Shown one piece after another: positions 34,145 to 46,582 of a DNA stretch of 64,000 nt (positions are counted from its first letter, which is position 1; every line of letters starts with the position of its first letter). The notes below the pieces were generated by a model. It searched no databases. It worked only from the letters and a program-made list of their open reading frames with translations, and had not been told where the DNA came from. This stretch comes from Gautieria morchelliformis (lineage: Eukaryota; Basidiomycota; Agaricomycetes; Gomphales; Gomphaceae). The stretch covers positions 62,001-126,000 of the forward strand of contig WHVA01000151.1 in the NCBI GenBank assembly GCA_015179125.1. The letters run 5' to 3'. Both the position numbers and the translations under genes were made by a program.

Positions 34145-34760
34145 GGTGCTCTTCATTCTCTTGTATTGAGAGCGAGAATATGAAGATGTCATCCATGTAT
34201 ACATGGACGAAGCGACCTATGCAGTCGCGGAAAATGGCTGTCATCAGCCGTTGGAATGTTGATGGGGCGTTAGAGTCTCTCATATGTATCACCTGGCTCC
34301 TAAACGTGCCAAGGATCGTGGCAAAGGCAGTCTTTGCTACGTGATCCGGATGGATCGGAATCTGCTTGTATGCTCCCAACATATCGAGTTTTGTTCGATA
34401 CGACAGCGAGCCATGTCGCTGCGGATGATATCCTGATCCGGGAAGGGTGTGACGTCCTTCACCGTGTTCTCGTTCTGCTGACGCAGATCGAAGACGGTTC
34501 GTAATGTACTGTTCTTCTTCAGCACACACAGCATGGGCAAGGCCTGCTGCGCAACTGCCGGAATCCACCACTTTGCAGTGGTGTATCTTTCCATCTTAGC
34601 CGACAGTTCCTCTCAGAAGTGTTCGGGGCATTTCGGTAGTCAATACCGCATGTGCTTGTTGGGATCGATGAAGTTGATCTCATGGTTGATCTCCCGTAGT
34701 GGCGGGAGTTCTAATGGAATTCCACTGACTAGGTCAGTGATTCATTCCATCCATTCCTAG
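34145..34760 (-). pseudogene. F pol, RT N-terminal part
   Basis: Minus strand: INHEINFIDPN, YRLPKCPEHF-stop-EEL, KWWIPAVAQQALPM, TLRTVFDLRQQN, PFPDQDIIRSDMA, then after a frame shift KLDMLGAYKQIPIHPDH and the catalytic HVYMDDIFIFS near 34190, ending EENEEHL-type sequence at the palindrome. The TGA at 34613-34615 fits a lost Arg. Pairs with 22830-25372 to make one pol. Confidence 0.85.
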
Positions 34761-34966
34761 CGGAGGCCAGGAAGGTCATCATCCATTAGGATGATGGTGG
34801 TGGTTGGCTTAGAAGCCATTAGGCGCTGTGTGCGTCTATTAGGTCCTGCGGCGCGCAGAACCGCTTTCCTCTTCCCCATCGCTTTCACCGTTAGGTGAGA
34901 GCGCCTCTCCCTACGGTTGTAGGGCGAGTTCGAGGACGAGTCGTCCCGCGACTTGTCCTCCTGGCT

Positions 34967-35702
34967 TCAATGAGCCAGGTCAGGCTTCAGCGCCCGGGTG
35001 ATCCTGCTCACCCGTGGCCCCTTGTCCTCGTTCATCGATCCATCGTCATCAAATGAGACCTTGCCCGTGGGGATCACTTCGTTCCCCTTGTGGATCGTCC
35101 CTGGGCTCGAGAAGTCCAGGGTTATGCTGAATCTCCTTAGGAACGGTGTTCCTAAGATAGCGTCGTAATATTTGATGTTCACCACGTCAAAATATTTGTC
35201 GTATGTTTCACGACCAAATTTGATGGTCGTGTTCATTCCATAATTGATCGTGGAACGGCTGCCTATGCAGGCTAGCTGCAGTGCGATTGGCTGCTCCAGG
35301 GAGAATGTTTTCATCCCTGTAGCTCGCGTGAACTCAGGGGATAGCAATACCCCTTCGCTGCCGCTATCTAGCAGGCAGTGGGCTTTTATGCCGTTTATTT
35401 CCCAGTACCCCGACAGGGTACGGTTCTCACTGCGTGGCGCGTTGGTCACGTCCTGTGTTTGCTTCGTTGGTGATACACCGGCTCAGCCGCCTTGTCTGGC
35501 ATGACCGACGTGGGTGCCACCATGACTTTCGTGGCGGCGTCGTCTTCCAGCACGAATCTGATCACGCTGGACCTGTAGGTGGTGTCTTCCACCTCCTCGT
35601 CCCATTCATAGTATTGGGACAGCTCAGGGTCCCACTCTTCAGCAGGCACGTCTCCGTTGTCCGGAGTGTTGTTGGGTTGGGGATCACCCTCCCCCTCTTC
35701 AG
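34967..35702 (-). pseudogene. F gag C-terminus and retropepsin
   Basis: Minus strand. From 35702 an acidic gag tail (PAEEWDPELSQYYEWDEEVE) leads into an aspartic protease with CLLDSGSEGVLLSPEF, YYDAILGTPFLRRF and a basic C-terminus. The DSG triad is the protease active site that matures gag-pol. The segment begins exactly where the inverted gag piece ends (about 35702), so the gag frame is cut here. Confidence 0.75.
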
Positions 35703-37866
35703 GTCAAAGATCGTCATCTTTACACCTTTTTGAACTATCCTGCGGTTGATTGCCACGTGACCAACCAATTGTGGATTCAAAGCAATCTTGAAAAAGATCG
35801 CTGCGTCGACGACTAAACATCGTTGAGACCCTCCAGTAGACCTTCTACTGTCGGCTGTGAGCGTGATGATTCCACGCAGTCGAAGACGGACATGAGCGAC
35901 GAGCTCGAGGTCCACGCCCCAGGCACAGCCCAGCGACATGATGGCTGATGCTACCCTGGACCAAGAGTCCAGGACGTTAGAAGATGGAGATATCGTAGAT
36001 CTCACCGCCCTCATCCCCCCAGTGGAGGATGAGGAAAACCCTGACCACGTCTTGTCGAGCGTGGCTGAGGAAGAGACGACGCCGGGCAATCAGCTGGTGC
36101 CGCCCCCCATTCCCCTCTGCCCAGAGACAAGGGAAAGGGTAGAGAAGTCTCGCTGTCGTCAGACGGCAGAACATCAACATTGAGGCGGGCACAAAGCCAA
36201 GACTTGAACCGACGCTCACAAAGTAGAGCGACGATGATCGTCCCTGAAGGGGGACGACGGCAAAAAAGACAAGCCCCAGACGATGGTCAGGGCTCGGAAT
36301 ACTCGAGCTCCAGTCGCAAGAGTTCGAGAGCTCACACGGCAGAGGCCCTGAACAAGCAGGTGCAGGCTGCACTGCACCGAAGCACGCTGACATGCCACAA
36401 GCACGATCAGCTGGCATCACAGCTCGACAACGCCGCCGCTGCCCTAATGGCAATCGGCAAGGAACTCCACCAGGCGGAGGAGATCAGGCTGCAAGACACA
36501 GCCACGCTGGAGGACATCCAGAAGGCCCTCCACCCACGCGGGGAACACGACACAACACGTCTGAGCTCACGACAGTCCGCAGCCAACGAACGTGGTCATG
36601 ATGCGGAAGACCCGAGCCAAAAGGAGTGGGACAAGCAACGAATGCTGCCACCAGCCGTCCCGGTCGAACAGGACGTAAGGTTCAGGAATGAACCTCAAGA
36701 GCAACCGGCTGCCCCAACGGACAGCCGTAAGATGATCCAACAGATCGTCAGGGAACAGGTCGCCTCAGAGCCTGACTCTGAAACGATGACTGAGAGCTTA
36801 GAGCTCTAAGTCGCACACTGGCAGTGTAAAGAAGCTGCAGCCGGGCGCTGCCATACGCGGGCCCTCGAGCTACTAGCGAAGAACGCTGAAGAAGCAGTGG
36901 CCCACAGCCACACAGCTCAGCTGCCTGACAAGCAGCTCACACAGCCATACAGGATGCACAGCAGGCTGCGTATCCGCAACGCGGGACTGACCGGGGATAC
37001 CAGGCACAAAAGGCCCCAGGAACCGAGAGCACAAAATGCTCCCAATCCCAAGCCCTATCCGGGCGCGGGCCCATCAGGGCATACAACAGCCTTCCCCGCG
37101 TGGCGTCACAGCCACGCGAGCGATCCATGGCCCCAATGGAAGGCCAGGGAATCCCTGACAAGGCCGACGTCGTACCAATGGAGCTGTACGATGGGATCAC
37201 ACGGATGATCCGCGTGGTGTTAGCAGACGCCGCGGACACAGACCCGGAAAAGTCTGTGTTGGCGAAAGCCGGCATGAAACTGGCTCACCCCGAGCCATAT
37301 GCCGGAGGATCTGACCTTGAAGAGTTTGAGATCTTCGTGGCAGCCATCCTATGATGGCTGAAAATGAATTGCCTCCTAGGGCCAACCAGCATAGACATGC
37401 AGGTCGGTTACGTGGGCACCCACCTCACCGGCGAAGCCCAGGAGTGGTTCCTTCAAAACGTAGAATGCTTCGATCGCCAGGTCCGCAACTGGACGCTGGA
37501 AACTGTGATGCAAGGCCTTCAAAAAAGGTTCCTGCACACACTGATGTACCATCACGCATCGAATAAATTCGACGCGGTCATGCAGGGCATGAAAACCGTT
37601 CAGGAAATGCTGAACGAGCTCACGAAATATGCGGCACGTATGATACAGCCGCCAGACGATTACACGTTCTGGAGACGGTTCGTGTCGGCGCTGCACGAAA
37701 CACTGCGCAACGAAGTCCTCAAAAAGGGCTACAATGCCGAGAGCAGCTCAATAGAGAAACTCTTCAAGATGGCCCAGATGATCGAGGAGGCATCCCGATA
37801 CAACATGGGGATGCGCTGCGCAGAAAGCGCAGCAGCAACGGCAAGCGCAGCCCGGCACACATCAAT
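35703..37866 (+). pseudogene. F gag N-terminal part, inverted relative to pol
   Basis: This lies on the plus strand although pol is minus. From ATG 35938 (MMADATLDQESRTLEDGD), with frame shifts, it reads through a coiled-coil region (TAEALNKQVQAALHRS, AAAALMAIGKELHQAEE) into the capsid-like domain: LAHPEPYAGGSDLEEFEIFV, stop TGA at 37352-37354 in place of Arg, MNCLLGP, GEAQEWFLQNVE, and on to RYNMGMRCAES. At 35703 a 25-bp piece of F's own LTR (GGTCAAAGATCGTCATCTTT) precedes it in the same plus sense. So an LTR-end/leader/gag block has been flipped. Confidence 0.75.
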
Positions 37867-38214
37867 TTGATGGAGAGAATTTTGACCGAGATCCATCTCC
37901 AGATCTTCGGTCTCCTCTTTGTGCCTGGCCGCTGCTGTCCTGATACCAGACTTAAGCCGGGGGCATTCTGCCCTCTTGTGGCCAGGTTGGCCGCATTCGA
38001 AGCACATGGTGCTGCTTTGGCTGCTGCTGGGCCGATCGTTAGGTCAGCCCAACGCTTTCGCCTGTGGGGCAGGTCGCGGGGACGACCCTGACGCTTGAGG
38101 CTGTTTAGCTTCAGGCGGGTGTCCAGCTTGTGCTGAGGATGAGGATGGGGATGAGCACGACGCCAAACACACAAGCACAAGGGCCCAAGAATGAACACAT
38201 ACCGCTATCAGACC
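37866..38214 (-). pseudogene. F gag zinc-knuckle part
   Basis: Minus strand: a Ser/Pro linker (QAGHPPEAKQPQASG), then CFECGQPGHKRAECPRL, a CCHC nucleocapsid knuckle, then TAAARHKEETEDLEMDLG up to the flip point at 37866. Orientation agrees with pol, but its place between the LTR remnant and the flipped capsid part does not. Two rearrangement steps are needed to reach this order. Confidence 0.75.
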
Positions 38215-39294
38215 GCAGAACTTGACCAAATAGTGGTATTCTGAATGCTACGTAGTGACAGTGTAAGGTTAAGATGCGATGGGAACCGCTGGCCGGTTCC
38301 CACGCATAAACTATACAGTGGGTCCCTAAGGGGCCCACTGGGATTATGTAATAACTAGAGTACATGTATGGTATCTAAGATAGAAGTCATCTTAAACTGG
38401 CACCCTTTATGTAAGCTGAGCACAGTCCAATGGCGAGCTCAATAACACTCGAAGGCAAACACTTTTTGCCAAATGGCTTCCTAGAGTCTCTTTGGGACAT
38501 GTCTACCTACAATCCTTAGGAGAGACTCAGGATATATCTACATTTATTGAGGAGATATATAGCATCCAAAATGTGACATAGAAAAAATATCAAATTATTT
38601 TTCCAATGTCCTAGAATGATTTCCTGCAATTTCGGTTTTTCGACCGATGGAATTTGGTGGTCACGTGATAGGTCACGTGACCTATTTGTCAGCCTTTCGA
38701 ACCTTTGGACAACGAAAAAAGCTTCAAACCGCTCTGGGGACCTTGCTACACATTTCTACTGCTTAAATCAGGGTTTAGGTAGGTACAACCTTACACTAGG
38801 TGAGTTCCACTGCAGGCCGCTTACTTAGTCGTCACTTTGACCACCCGGCAGGTTGTGCTTGACCCCGTTCACACATTCAGGCCTCAGGGGTCACGGCTGT
38901 CTAGATGATGTCCCCCTGGTGCAGATTCAGAGGTGTGTGAGAATTGTTTCCTATCAGCAGATTCTAACTCCTCAACAGGTATGCTAATAGGTTGGCCCGA
39001 TTTAGATGCCTACAAAAAAGGGTTGAATGGGGCACAAGCTGTCTGTGCAAACCGTAAATACCATACCCATAGTACTTTACCTCCAAACATTATGTCTGAG
39101 TTGGACAAGGAATTCATGTAATATGATTCAATGTCACTAATTATATTATAGAACATGTCATTGCACCAAGGTGCCTTCTGAAAGGGGAAAAAAAAAAAAA
39201 TCCCTGAGGCGAGGATTTGACGCATCATGTGACCTAAGCGCCCGCTTACATAAAGTTGCCAGTTTAAGATGACTTCTATCTTAGGTTATTTACA
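38215..39294 (-). repeat. 5' LTR remnant of F, split by a TA-type MITE
   Basis: 38215-38377 plus 39284-39294 match the 3' LTR of F from TGTAAATAACC to AAGTTCTGC. The last 75 bp or so of the LTR and the primer-binding site are missing; the sequence jumps directly into gag linker. The gap between the two parts is the 904-bp TIR element. Confidence 0.85.
38378..39281. mobile_element. Non-autonomous TIR element with TA target duplication (904 bp)
   Basis: The ends are AGATAGAAGTCATCTTAAAC inward on both sides, with similarity to about 37 bp. TA flanks it at 38376-38377 and 39282-39283. The 3' LTR of F (GTATCTAGGTTATT) is the unfilled site. TA duplication suggests the Tc1/mariner group. There is no transposase ORF; frames inside are short. 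Confidence 0.8.
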
Positions 39295-39688
39295 CTCAGC
39301 TTCGGTACTTGCTCGGGAACCTCAGGTTTCACTCAGCTTCCTTCGGGTTTCCCTTCACACCTTCCATCACCCCTGACTTCCTTTTCTAGTTAGTTCCCCG
39401 TTTGCCTGACCCTTTGTTCCCCTGTTCGTTGATCCCTCTTGACCCTGCATGCTACTTTACTATATAGACCCCCAGTCCATGTATCATAGTTCCTCAGTTC
39501 AGATATTGAATTAGCTTCTTGTACATTAGACCCCTCTGCTTGATATCGAATCCGATTCTCGGCTTATAGCCAAGACCATTCCTGAAATTAGAGCGGAACA
39601 CTGAGTGGGCGCAACCCACAAGGTTGACGCCAAGCCCTCTGTCCCGAAACCCAAGTTTGGCCTTGGTAAAGCCGAATTACGGTAGGAC
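39295..39688 (+). repeat. LTR family E, truncated copy
   Basis: It matches the arm copy of LTR E (phrases GCTCGGGAACCTCAGGT, CCCTGCATGCTACTTTAC, CGGCTTATAGCCAAGAC) but lacks the first 70 bp or so and the final end. It abuts F's LTR on the left and LTR-like D2 on the right. Confidence 0.7.
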
Positions 39689-40895
39689 TGTTTTGGAACC
39701 CTTCAAGACTTTGGTGTTATTGCTAACGCCTCTGTCTATCAGAACGTGTCATTTACATGACTAGTAGAATACCAATTCAATGCAGCAGCACAACTCCAGA
39801 AATAATTTAATATTTGTACCTTGGTTGCAATCCGTGTAATAACTAGTCCAAGTTATTACAGATAGAAGGCAATGTGTTTCTTAGCTGCACTGAACAATAA
39901 CCTAAAAGAGTGTGTAGGTTCAAGGGCACTATGTAGAGGACAGGAATTATAGGCAGTAGGTATGGACTTGGTGCTCAAAAGAAGACTAGAAATTAATTCA
40001 CTACAGAGGATTTCTAGGTCAATAAATTGAAAGAACACTAGACTAATTTACTTGCCTCTCTCAGTGAATTTAGTTGTCACTGAGAGAGGGGGAAATCTGT
40101 CTCACTGTGCATGTACTACTACCCGGCCCTTTAGCGCCCAAGAGCTCGCGCGTCGAAGTCATTTCAGACTCCGCTGGGTGCAGCCGCTTGTGAAAATAGA
40201 AATAACAAGATGAAATGGAGAAGTAGGGAGTGACAGGAAAATTTCGAAAATAACCAGAGAAATGGATGCATGGTACAAGAATAATATGAGAAGAAATTGA
40301 AACACCATACAATGAATTGAATATATTATGCTTGATTTTGGTGCAGGAGCATAAATGCACCCAACACACTATTGGGGTCTAAGAGTACTCCTTTTATTAA
40401 AGAGGGAATAGCCTCTGCAGGAGAGTTTGTAAGTGGATTGGGTCGACCAATGTCAATGTACTGCAATAACGAGAGAGTAATGTGAAGTGGCTTTTGCGCA
40501 CAACCTGACTTGACTTGTGAAAGTCACTGAACAGGAAAATCAACTGAATGGCTCGTCTCGGGTATTGGAGTGCTAATTGACAAGAAAATCAATTGCCAAC
40601 CTCACTCTGTAGAGTTTCACTCAGCGGGTTAGGCTAAGTGGCTAAGCAGTAAAGCAACTACTTAACGAAGAATAGTTACTCTAAGCAAGAGTAGTATTCT
40701 AGTTCGGGTTAGGAACTTAGGTAAGATGTGCAAGTCACACAAGCTGTGTAGGACAGAAGATGGGTAGATTGATTCCTCAAAGGGCAGGGAAAGGGCCTCC
40801 TTTTATATTGTAATGTACATGGGCTTAGTAAGCATGTAGAACCTTCTATCTATTAATGGAATGGGGGAAGAAGCTTGAGGAAGATGGAAGAAAGG
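39689..40895 (-). mobile_element. LTR-like D, partial inverse copy D2
   Basis: It starts TGTTTTGGAACCC and follows D1 (57576-59682) in inverse orientation until about 40895, where similarity fades. It carries LTR C2 and lacks the hAT MITE. Its uninterrupted CTGCCCTTTGAGGAATC (on the minus strand near 40790) is the empty site for that MITE. No matching TSD, so probably truncated or rearranged. Confidence 0.75.
39932..40366 (-). mobile_element. Solo LTR, family C (copy C2), inside D2
   Basis: On the minus strand it begins TGTTGGGTGC and ends CCTCTACA, 435 bp. CACTA flanks it at 39927-39931 and 40367-40371. It has the 13-bp hairpin at 40055-40089. It lacks the 61-bp internal duplication present in C1, apparently lost by recombination between direct repeats. 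Confidence 0.9.
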
Positions 40896-41773
40896 GTTGG
40901 AAGGCACTGCACCGGATATTCCCAATCTCACTGGCTGAGATTGAAAGAGCCAAAGTGTCGGAGTTGTGGGTGTTTGAGGACGTGCGGCTCTGAATTAGCG
41001 CGTTCGAGGATCGCTCCGGTCGGAGTTTGAAATTGACCGCCGATGACAAAGTTATGGACTCTCATGGGTTCATAGCCTTTGTCAAACACAATAAAGCAGT
41101 TTTGAGCCAAGGAGGTCAGGACAATTGGCGAAAAAATGCAAGAAAATTCAAGGAATATTATAAAGACAGTTCCCCATCAAAGCTGCATGTATTGGCTGAT
41201 GTTAAGATGGGAAAAAGGTTTTTACAGGCTTTTTAATGCTTTTTCGAGATTTTTAAACTAGAAAGCTGGTTCCTACACAGTTATCCCCCCTTAGAATATT
41301 CCTGCACCTACTCATACTTAGTAAACTCGGTGACTTTTGAGTTGTAGATGAAACCGGCCCCAAGAGGAAGGGTCGTGGCGCGAGATAGTCGGAGATGCGG
41401 GTCACGAGTTGGAGCAGGAGTTGTAGAGAGTGTGGTATGGAAGGATCGCGCATTGAAGACCGGGCACGGAGGAGGAGCTGAGGAAGAGGTAGCGCAGTAG
41501 TCCTTTCCAATTCACATAGTACGTACCCACCACAGCACCCGGCGCACCAACCCCTGAGCCACACACATATGTTCGCCTATATTCCCACTCCTCTTATATC
41601 ATAGTTCATCCCACACAACAGATAAATAGCTGCACTATGTATCATACTCACCAGTCAATTGAACTCATCGTTTTCACATATACATCTTTACTTCAAGATT
41701 CATCTATCTGTGTTACACTCGTCTCACTGTGCATATACTCTGCGCAATCTATTTTCCTTAAGTCCTCCTCTGG
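40896..41773. other. No gene seen; left flank of Ty3 element G
   Basis: The last 20 bp or so before 41774 (TTAAGTCCTCCTCTGG) continue directly into the sequence right of element G (TCGAAGATAGAAATC), in the manner of LTR A read in reverse. The rest has only short frames. A diverged end of D2 may reach about 41279 (GGTTCCTACA), which I could not confirm. Confidence 0.4.
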
Positions 41774-42336
41774 TGTAAGAACCCGGCCTTTGGCCAGTTA
41801 CTTACCAGTATAACTTTCTTCCGAGCCCGAGCCTTGTGATACTTGTGCCCGAGTACATATGATTCTTATCCTGCGCCCAAGCCCGAGCTAGAGCTAGAGC
41901 TCATATCCGACCTTGATCCCATGCCCGTATCCCCTTAGTTACTGATCCCACTCCATCACGCATCATTCATATATTACCTCGCCCTGACCTCGCTCCCCTG
42001 ACCTCGCCCTGACCTCCACTAATATGTTCACTGCTGACTCGTACCCTCGCTCATATATAAACCCCCCTGTATGCATTCCTACTCCTCAGTCTGAAAATCA
42101 ACTATCGTATACTTTGATCCTTAGTTAGTTTCTAAGCCTCGCCTCTTAAAGCCAAACCTCGCCTCTTATTCGTTTGCCTCCGAAGTTGGGACTCGTGCGT
42201 AGGGTCGGCGCAGCACATAAGCTGAAGCCTAGTCCCTCTCTGACTTCCCCATCCAAACCTCGCCCCGTAACCTCGGACCTTACCTCGGGTTTTGCCCCTG
42301 ACCTCGGTCAACCTTACGACGGATCGTATCGTAACA
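41774..42336 (+). repeat. 5' LTR of element G
   Basis: 563 bp, TG...CA ends, with a TATATAAAC box-like motif near 42054. The 3' copy (49769-50356) is nearly identical apart from scattered substitutions and the 25-bp duplication, so the insertion is fairly young compared with its many stops. Confidence 0.9.
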
Positions 42337-42380
42337 GTATTTTCAGACTGCTTACACCCTACGTATCCCTTTTCTTCACT

Positions 42381-43511
42381 ATGTCCATGATGACTCGTTC
42401 CTGCACCCTTCGGGGTATATCAGAACAACGACGTTTCTCGGAAGCCCCTGACGATTCACCACCGTCCCCAGGGATACCCCTTGCAGACCCCGCCGAGCCT
42501 AGTAACAAAGGCAAAGGTAGGGCTAACCCCGGTGACCCTTCAGGCGATCCAGGTGATGGCTCTGGAGGTTCTGACAACGATCGGGACCTCCCCAACCTGC
42601 AACCCGAGGACCTCGGTGACCTCGAGGACAACAAGCTTATGCATCGAGTGTTCATCAAGCTCGCGAAACCTCGCGAGTCCGAAGCACAAGCCAAGGTCAA
42701 GGAACCGGATAGTTATGATGGTACCGACCAGGCCAAGCTTCACACCTTCTTCCTTCAATGCGTACTCAACTTCTGAGATCGTCCCACAGCATTCAAGACT
42801 GGGGCCTCGAAGGTGCAGTATGCTATTTCTTACCTGTCCGGCTCAGCTCTACAGTATTTCGAGCCGCCGATCCTCGGCGAAGTCCTTCCCGAGCCAGATT
42901 GGCTCGAGGACTGGGACAGCTTCAAGGCCGAGCTCGAGCTCAACTTCGGCCCATACGACAATGCTGCCCAAGCCGAGATCGACCTCGAGAAGATTGTTAT
43001 GAAAGAGCACCACAAGGCCGCACGATTCTTTATCGACTTCGCCCGAGCTTCGACTAGGACTCAGTGGAATGATGCGGCCCTCCGACACTTCGCCTACAAG
43101 GGCTTGGCCAAACGAATCAAGGACGACTTACTTCACTTCCCTCGATTCCGCAGCCTCGCCGAGCTTAGGAACTTCGCGCTGGAATGCGACAGCCGTTACT
43201 GGGAGCGTAAGGAATATGACGCCATGATCAATGGTCGTAGCTCCCAGCCTGCACGCGCCGCTAATCAGTCCAGCAGCAATGCCACTAACAACAACCAGTC
43301 TTCCAGCGGTTCCAATAACAATAAGAACCACAACAAGACTAACAACAACGGCAAGGGTTCCAACAACAACTCTTCGAACAACAAGAGTCAGCCCGACATA
43401 TCGAGCAAGCTCGGGAAGGATGGCAAACTACTTCCCGAGGAATGCCAACGTCGGGTCGACCAGGGCCTTTGTCTGCTCTGCGGCACCAAGGGCCACATCG
43501 TCAAGGACTAG
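42381..43511 (+). pseudogene. G gag
   Basis: Start chosen at ATG 42381, just past the LTR. A Pro/Gly/Asp-rich leader leads to the capsid-like part (EPDSYDGTDQAKLHTFFLQC), a TGA at 42774-42776 (Arg expected), KVQYAISYLSGSALQYFEPP, WNDAALRHFAYKGLAKRIKD, LRNFALECDSRYWER, an Asn/Ser-rich linker, and CLLCGTKGHIVKD-stop. That is a CCHC knuckle whose last Cys position is a stop. About 370 codons. It would form the particle shell. Confidence 0.85.
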
Positions 43512-43957
43512 CGGTTCTAAAGGTCAGGCAGTGAAGACCCCTAATGAGGGGACTTCAGCCTCCATTACCGAGGTGAAAAAATAGGTAGCAACCTTGGAAC
43601 CACATGATCTGAGGATTGCGGTAACCTCACCCGTGTACTCAGACTCAGTGCCGCTTCTCATTCATTTTCCAAAGATTCCCTTAATGTAGATCTAACCTCG
43701 CCTTCGCTTCCCAACGTTGCTTTTGTTGCATTAGTTGACTGCGGGTCCTCAGATTGCTTTATTGAATCCAGATTTGTGCAGAAGTACTCTATGCCTGCTT
43801 ATCCTGTCTCTCCTATACCCTTGAAACTATTTGATGGTAGTACTAACACTACCATTACCCAAGCTCTAGACCTCTGTATCTGCTTTCTGACTGGTGAACA
43901 ACAATGGGTTACCTTCTACGTAACCTCACTCGACTCGAGTTGCTCGGTGGTACTTGG

Positions 43958-44639
43958 TGTTACGACCGTTCATTTCCGACTTCCGACCCTCAGTTCCGCC
44001 ACTCCTTCCGCCCCTCCAATAGCTCCGCACAACGTTCCGCCCCTCCGACATTTCCGACATTCCGCCCCTTGTACATTTCCCTTGTTCTTTCGACTCTATT
44101 ACTCGGACCCACCGGACCCACCTCGCCATCCATCAAAAACATATATCCGGTCACCCTTGTAGTTCGTTGTCAGATATGTTCTTCCGACCCCTTGTTCTTT
44201 GCCATTGTTCTACTTTACCCTGAACCCCCCTTGTAGTCCCATTGTTCCCAATTAGTTAGTTCCCACACATTGTACTCGACTTCCGCTTCCTCCGGAATTT
44301 GCTTAGTACAACACCATTACTTGTTGCTCTGCGCTTTGTATAAAAACCCCCTCATGTATGTCTGTTATTCTGCAATCAGATAATCACCTTCGATACTTGA
44401 TTTCCTTCGCTCCATCTCCTGTTCTTAGCACAGCGAGTCTAGCAAGATCTCAGTCTCTCTCTCAGCCTTCCGTCTTCCGCCTTCCGCCTCAAGTTCCGAC
44501 CGAACCTCTGGTCCAGTACTTTCCGACTTCCGGCTCATTTCCGAAATACCTAGGACGATAGTTCATTGGGGGCGCAACCTATAAGTTGAAGCCGCTGTCC
44601 TTTCCAGTTCCGACTTAGTGGAAATCTCGATACGTAACA
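43958..44639 (+). mobile_element. Solo LTR, family B (copy B1), in G protease
   Basis: It begins TGTTACGACC and ends TACGTAACA, 682 bp. CTTGG flanks it at 43953-43957 and 44640-44644. Excision rejoins the protease reading VVLG-HNWL. It contains a TATAAAA motif near 44340, as a promoter-bearing LTR should. Confidence 0.93.
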
Positions 44640-46582
44640 CTTGGCCACAACTGGCTCACCCGCTACAATCTGTTGATTGACTTGGTATTGGGCAGTATTA
44701 CTTTCAAGACCATCGACCTAACTATGACTCCAGCGACCACGGCGACGTCAGCCCGCTCAGCTTCGGCTACGACTTCGACCTCGCCTACGGCATCTTTGCC
44801 CCTGCCTTCGACCTCGCCTCAGAACTTGCCTCCGAAGTTGCAAGCACCGCTCGTTTCCCTAATCAATGTACCCGCTTTCATGCGCGCGTCTAGATTGGAA
44901 GGGTCCGAAGTGTTTCAGCTCAATCTGGCTTCGTCTGAGCTCCTCGCCAGAGGGGCAACATCGGGAGAAAGCTCTTCCGAGCTTTCTGAGAATGTTAAAA
45001 AACATGTTCCCAAAGTATATCACGAATTTGCAGATGTGTTCAGCAAAGCACGCGCTGACACTCTAGCTCCCCACCAACCTCACGATATCAAAATCAACCT
45101 CAAAGAAGGGACCTCGCAGCCTATTGGTCCCATCTACTCTCTCTCAGCTTCCGAACTCAAAGCACTCCGCGAGTTTATCGACAAGCACTTGAACATCGGC
45201 TTCATCCGACCTTCACGCTCGCTTCATGGTGCACCGGTATTGTTTGTCCGCAAAAAAGATGGCTCACTTTGGTTGTGTGTCGACTTCCAAGGTTTAAACA
45301 AGATCTCGAAAAAAGATCGGTATCCATTGCCATTGATTGCTGACTTACTTGATGCTCCAAAGAATGCTCGCATCTATACGAAGATTGACCTTCATCACGC
45401 TTACCACCTCGTAAGGGTGGCCGAGGGTGACGAATGAAAAACCGCCTTCAGGACTCGTTATGAGTCTTTTGAATGGTTGGTTATGCCATTTGGTCTCACT
45501 AACGGCCCTGCTGCTTTCCAGAGATTCATGAACGAGGTTTTCGCCGACCTTTTGGACGTTTGTGTGGTGGTATACTTGGATGACATTCTAATCTATTCCA
45601 GTGACCCCTCCAAACATGTTGAACATGTCAAGGAAGTCTTACGACGACTGCGACTCAACAACCTCTTCACCAAAGAAGACAAGTGCGAGTTTCATCGCGA
45701 CTTGGTTGAATTCCTCGGCTACATACTCTCTCCCGAGGGCCTCACTATGGCAAACGACAAGGTAAAGGTCATTCAAGACTGGCCTGAGCCTCGCAAAGTT
45801 CATGACATCCAATCTTTCCTCGGCTTCGCCAACTTCTACCGACGTTTCATTCACAACTACTCCAACATCACCATTCCTCTCACCCGACTCACCTGCAAGG
45901 GTAACCCTTGGAACTTTTCTGAGGATTGTCGACAGGCCTTCAAACTGTTGAAGAAGGCGTTCACTACCGCTCCTATCCTTACCCACTGGATTCCTGACCT
46001 TCCACTAATCATAGAGACTGATGCTTCAGATTATGACTTAGCGGCAATCTTATCACTGCGAACCTCGGAAGGCAGAACTTCATCCCGTCGCTTTTCACTC
46101 CCGCACATTCACCTCTACTGAGCTCAACTACGATGTTCATGACAAGGAGCTCCTAGCAATTTTTGAAGCTTTTCAACGCTGGCAACACTACCTCGAGGGT
46201 TCTGGAAACCCTGTCGACGTTATCACCGATCACAAGAACCTCGAATACTTTTCAACAACGAAGCTCTTGACCCATCGACAAGCTCGGTGGTCAGAATACC
46301 TTTCCCAGTTCAACCTCACCATCCGTTCCCGACCGGGTCGCCTCGGAACGAAGCCTGACTCTCTCACTAGACGATGGGACGTCTATCTTAAAGAGGGGAA
46401 TAGCGACTATGCCTATAAACCCACAGAACCTACGGCCAGTGTTTACTCAACACCAGCTGGCATCGTCCCTTAGAGCTACTAACCTCACTCCCGTCGTACT
46501 CTGAGCTGCTTCGCTGCTTGATACTGAGCAGATCCGAGCTGACATATTAGTGAACCTCCCCTTGGACCCCATAGCCAAGTCG

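Larger units (their letters stand above)
20442..39294 (-). mobile_element. Ty3-type chromodomain LTR retrotransposon F (heavily nested)
   Basis: Minus-strand order: 5' LTR remnant (39294-38215), gag pieces, retropepsin, RT, [8.77-kb palindrome], RNase H, integrase, chromodomain, an extra ORF, polypurine tract, 3' LTR. Domain order PR-RT-RH-IN marks it as Ty3. The two LTRs share orientation. No matching target duplication was found (GGATA at left, CTCAG at right), consistent with the rearranged right end. Without the palindrome and a 904-bp MITE it would be about 9.2 kb. Confidence 0.85.
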
